Of a DNA stretch of 64,000 bases, positions 63,966 through 64,000 are shown piece by piece. The position numbers and the translations under genes are program-made. Within the stretch, counting starts at the first letter, position 1, and every line of letters starts with the position of its first letter. The stretch is from Flavobacterium cupriresistens. Lineage in GTDB: Bacteria; Bacteroidota; Bacteroidia; Flavobacteriales; Flavobacteriaceae. The stretch lies in assembly GCF_020911925.1 (NCBI RefSeq), contig NZ_CP087134.1, forward strand, positions 1,240,001 to 1,304,000, written 5' to 3'. The notes under the pieces are model-generated. The model was not told the DNA's origin and searched no databases. It saw only the letters and a list, made by a program, of their open reading frames with translations.

Positions 63966-64000
63966 TGAAAAACATAAACCTAAACAACAAACTGTATTTT
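63965..64000 (+). CDS. GG-leader RiPP precursor 4, cut by right edge
   Basis: It starts with the same TAATG overlap and reads MKNINLNNKLYF, the beginning of the same leader, before the window ends. The array therefore has at least four members. Confidence 0.75.
   Translation, partial: MKNINLNNKLYF

Overview
The window is a chromosomal segment from a Bacteroidota bacterium, most likely a Flavobacterium. The evidence is the low GC content, TAnnTTTG-type -7 promoter elements, type IX secretion (T9SS) C-terminal sorting domains on large surface proteins, a full 14-gene nuo operon with a short NuoG, a UDP-epimerase-like threonine dehydrogenase, and short palindromic intergenic repeats. No rRNA, tRNA or CRISPR array was recognised.

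Layout. 1-2306: Fe-S assembly genes (SufA-like, sufB), then a Txe/YoeB toxin-antitoxin pair cut by the left edge. 2898-11397: a metallo-hydrolase, a 1252-residue leucine-rich-repeat T9SS cargo protein, a lipoprotein subtilase and an M1 peptidase. 11468-18367: a DUF418 membrane protein, threonine dehydrogenase, and a small lipoprotein overlapping mfd. 19083-26838: an ACT-like protein, yraN, an LD-carboxypeptidase with a duplicated 3' end, an EEP nuclease/phosphatase, 3-hydroxyanthranilate dioxygenase, a tail-to-tail toxin/antitoxin pair, a class II cAMP phosphodiesterase and an ALDH7-like dehydrogenase. 27222-31375: a secreted pectate lyase with operator-like palindromes upstream, and a Bax-inhibitor-1 protein.

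31540-45494 is the complex I operon, transcribed leftward as nuoA to nuoN, with an ORF6N-domain gene between nuoH and nuoI. 45740-49698 holds a cold-shock protein, aspS, a TlpA-like thioredoxin and a YwqK-like protein. 50018-53600 is a leftward four-gene module of two PepSY membrane proteins and two small membrane proteins, probably iron/siderophore related. An IS1182-like transposase separates it from odhB-odhA (2-oxoglutarate dehydrogenase).

The right end (60541-64000) is the most unusual part. It has an isolated 54-residue double-glycine leader peptide, a membrane-anchored TPR-AraC regulator, a highly structured non-coding stretch with a 45-codon ORF, and a run of at least four overlapping small genes for double-glycine leader peptides with a conserved SGCICDP core. 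This looks like the precursor end of a ribosomally made, modified peptide (class I lanthipeptide-like) cluster whose modification and export genes would lie beyond position 64000.

Intergenic DNA is rich in dispersed palindromic repeats: the GCCACAGATT/GCCACGAATT family, the CTTACATTACTTATATG family, the TTTTAGATT family and the GTTTCAGGTTTAAAG family. Several sit inside operons.
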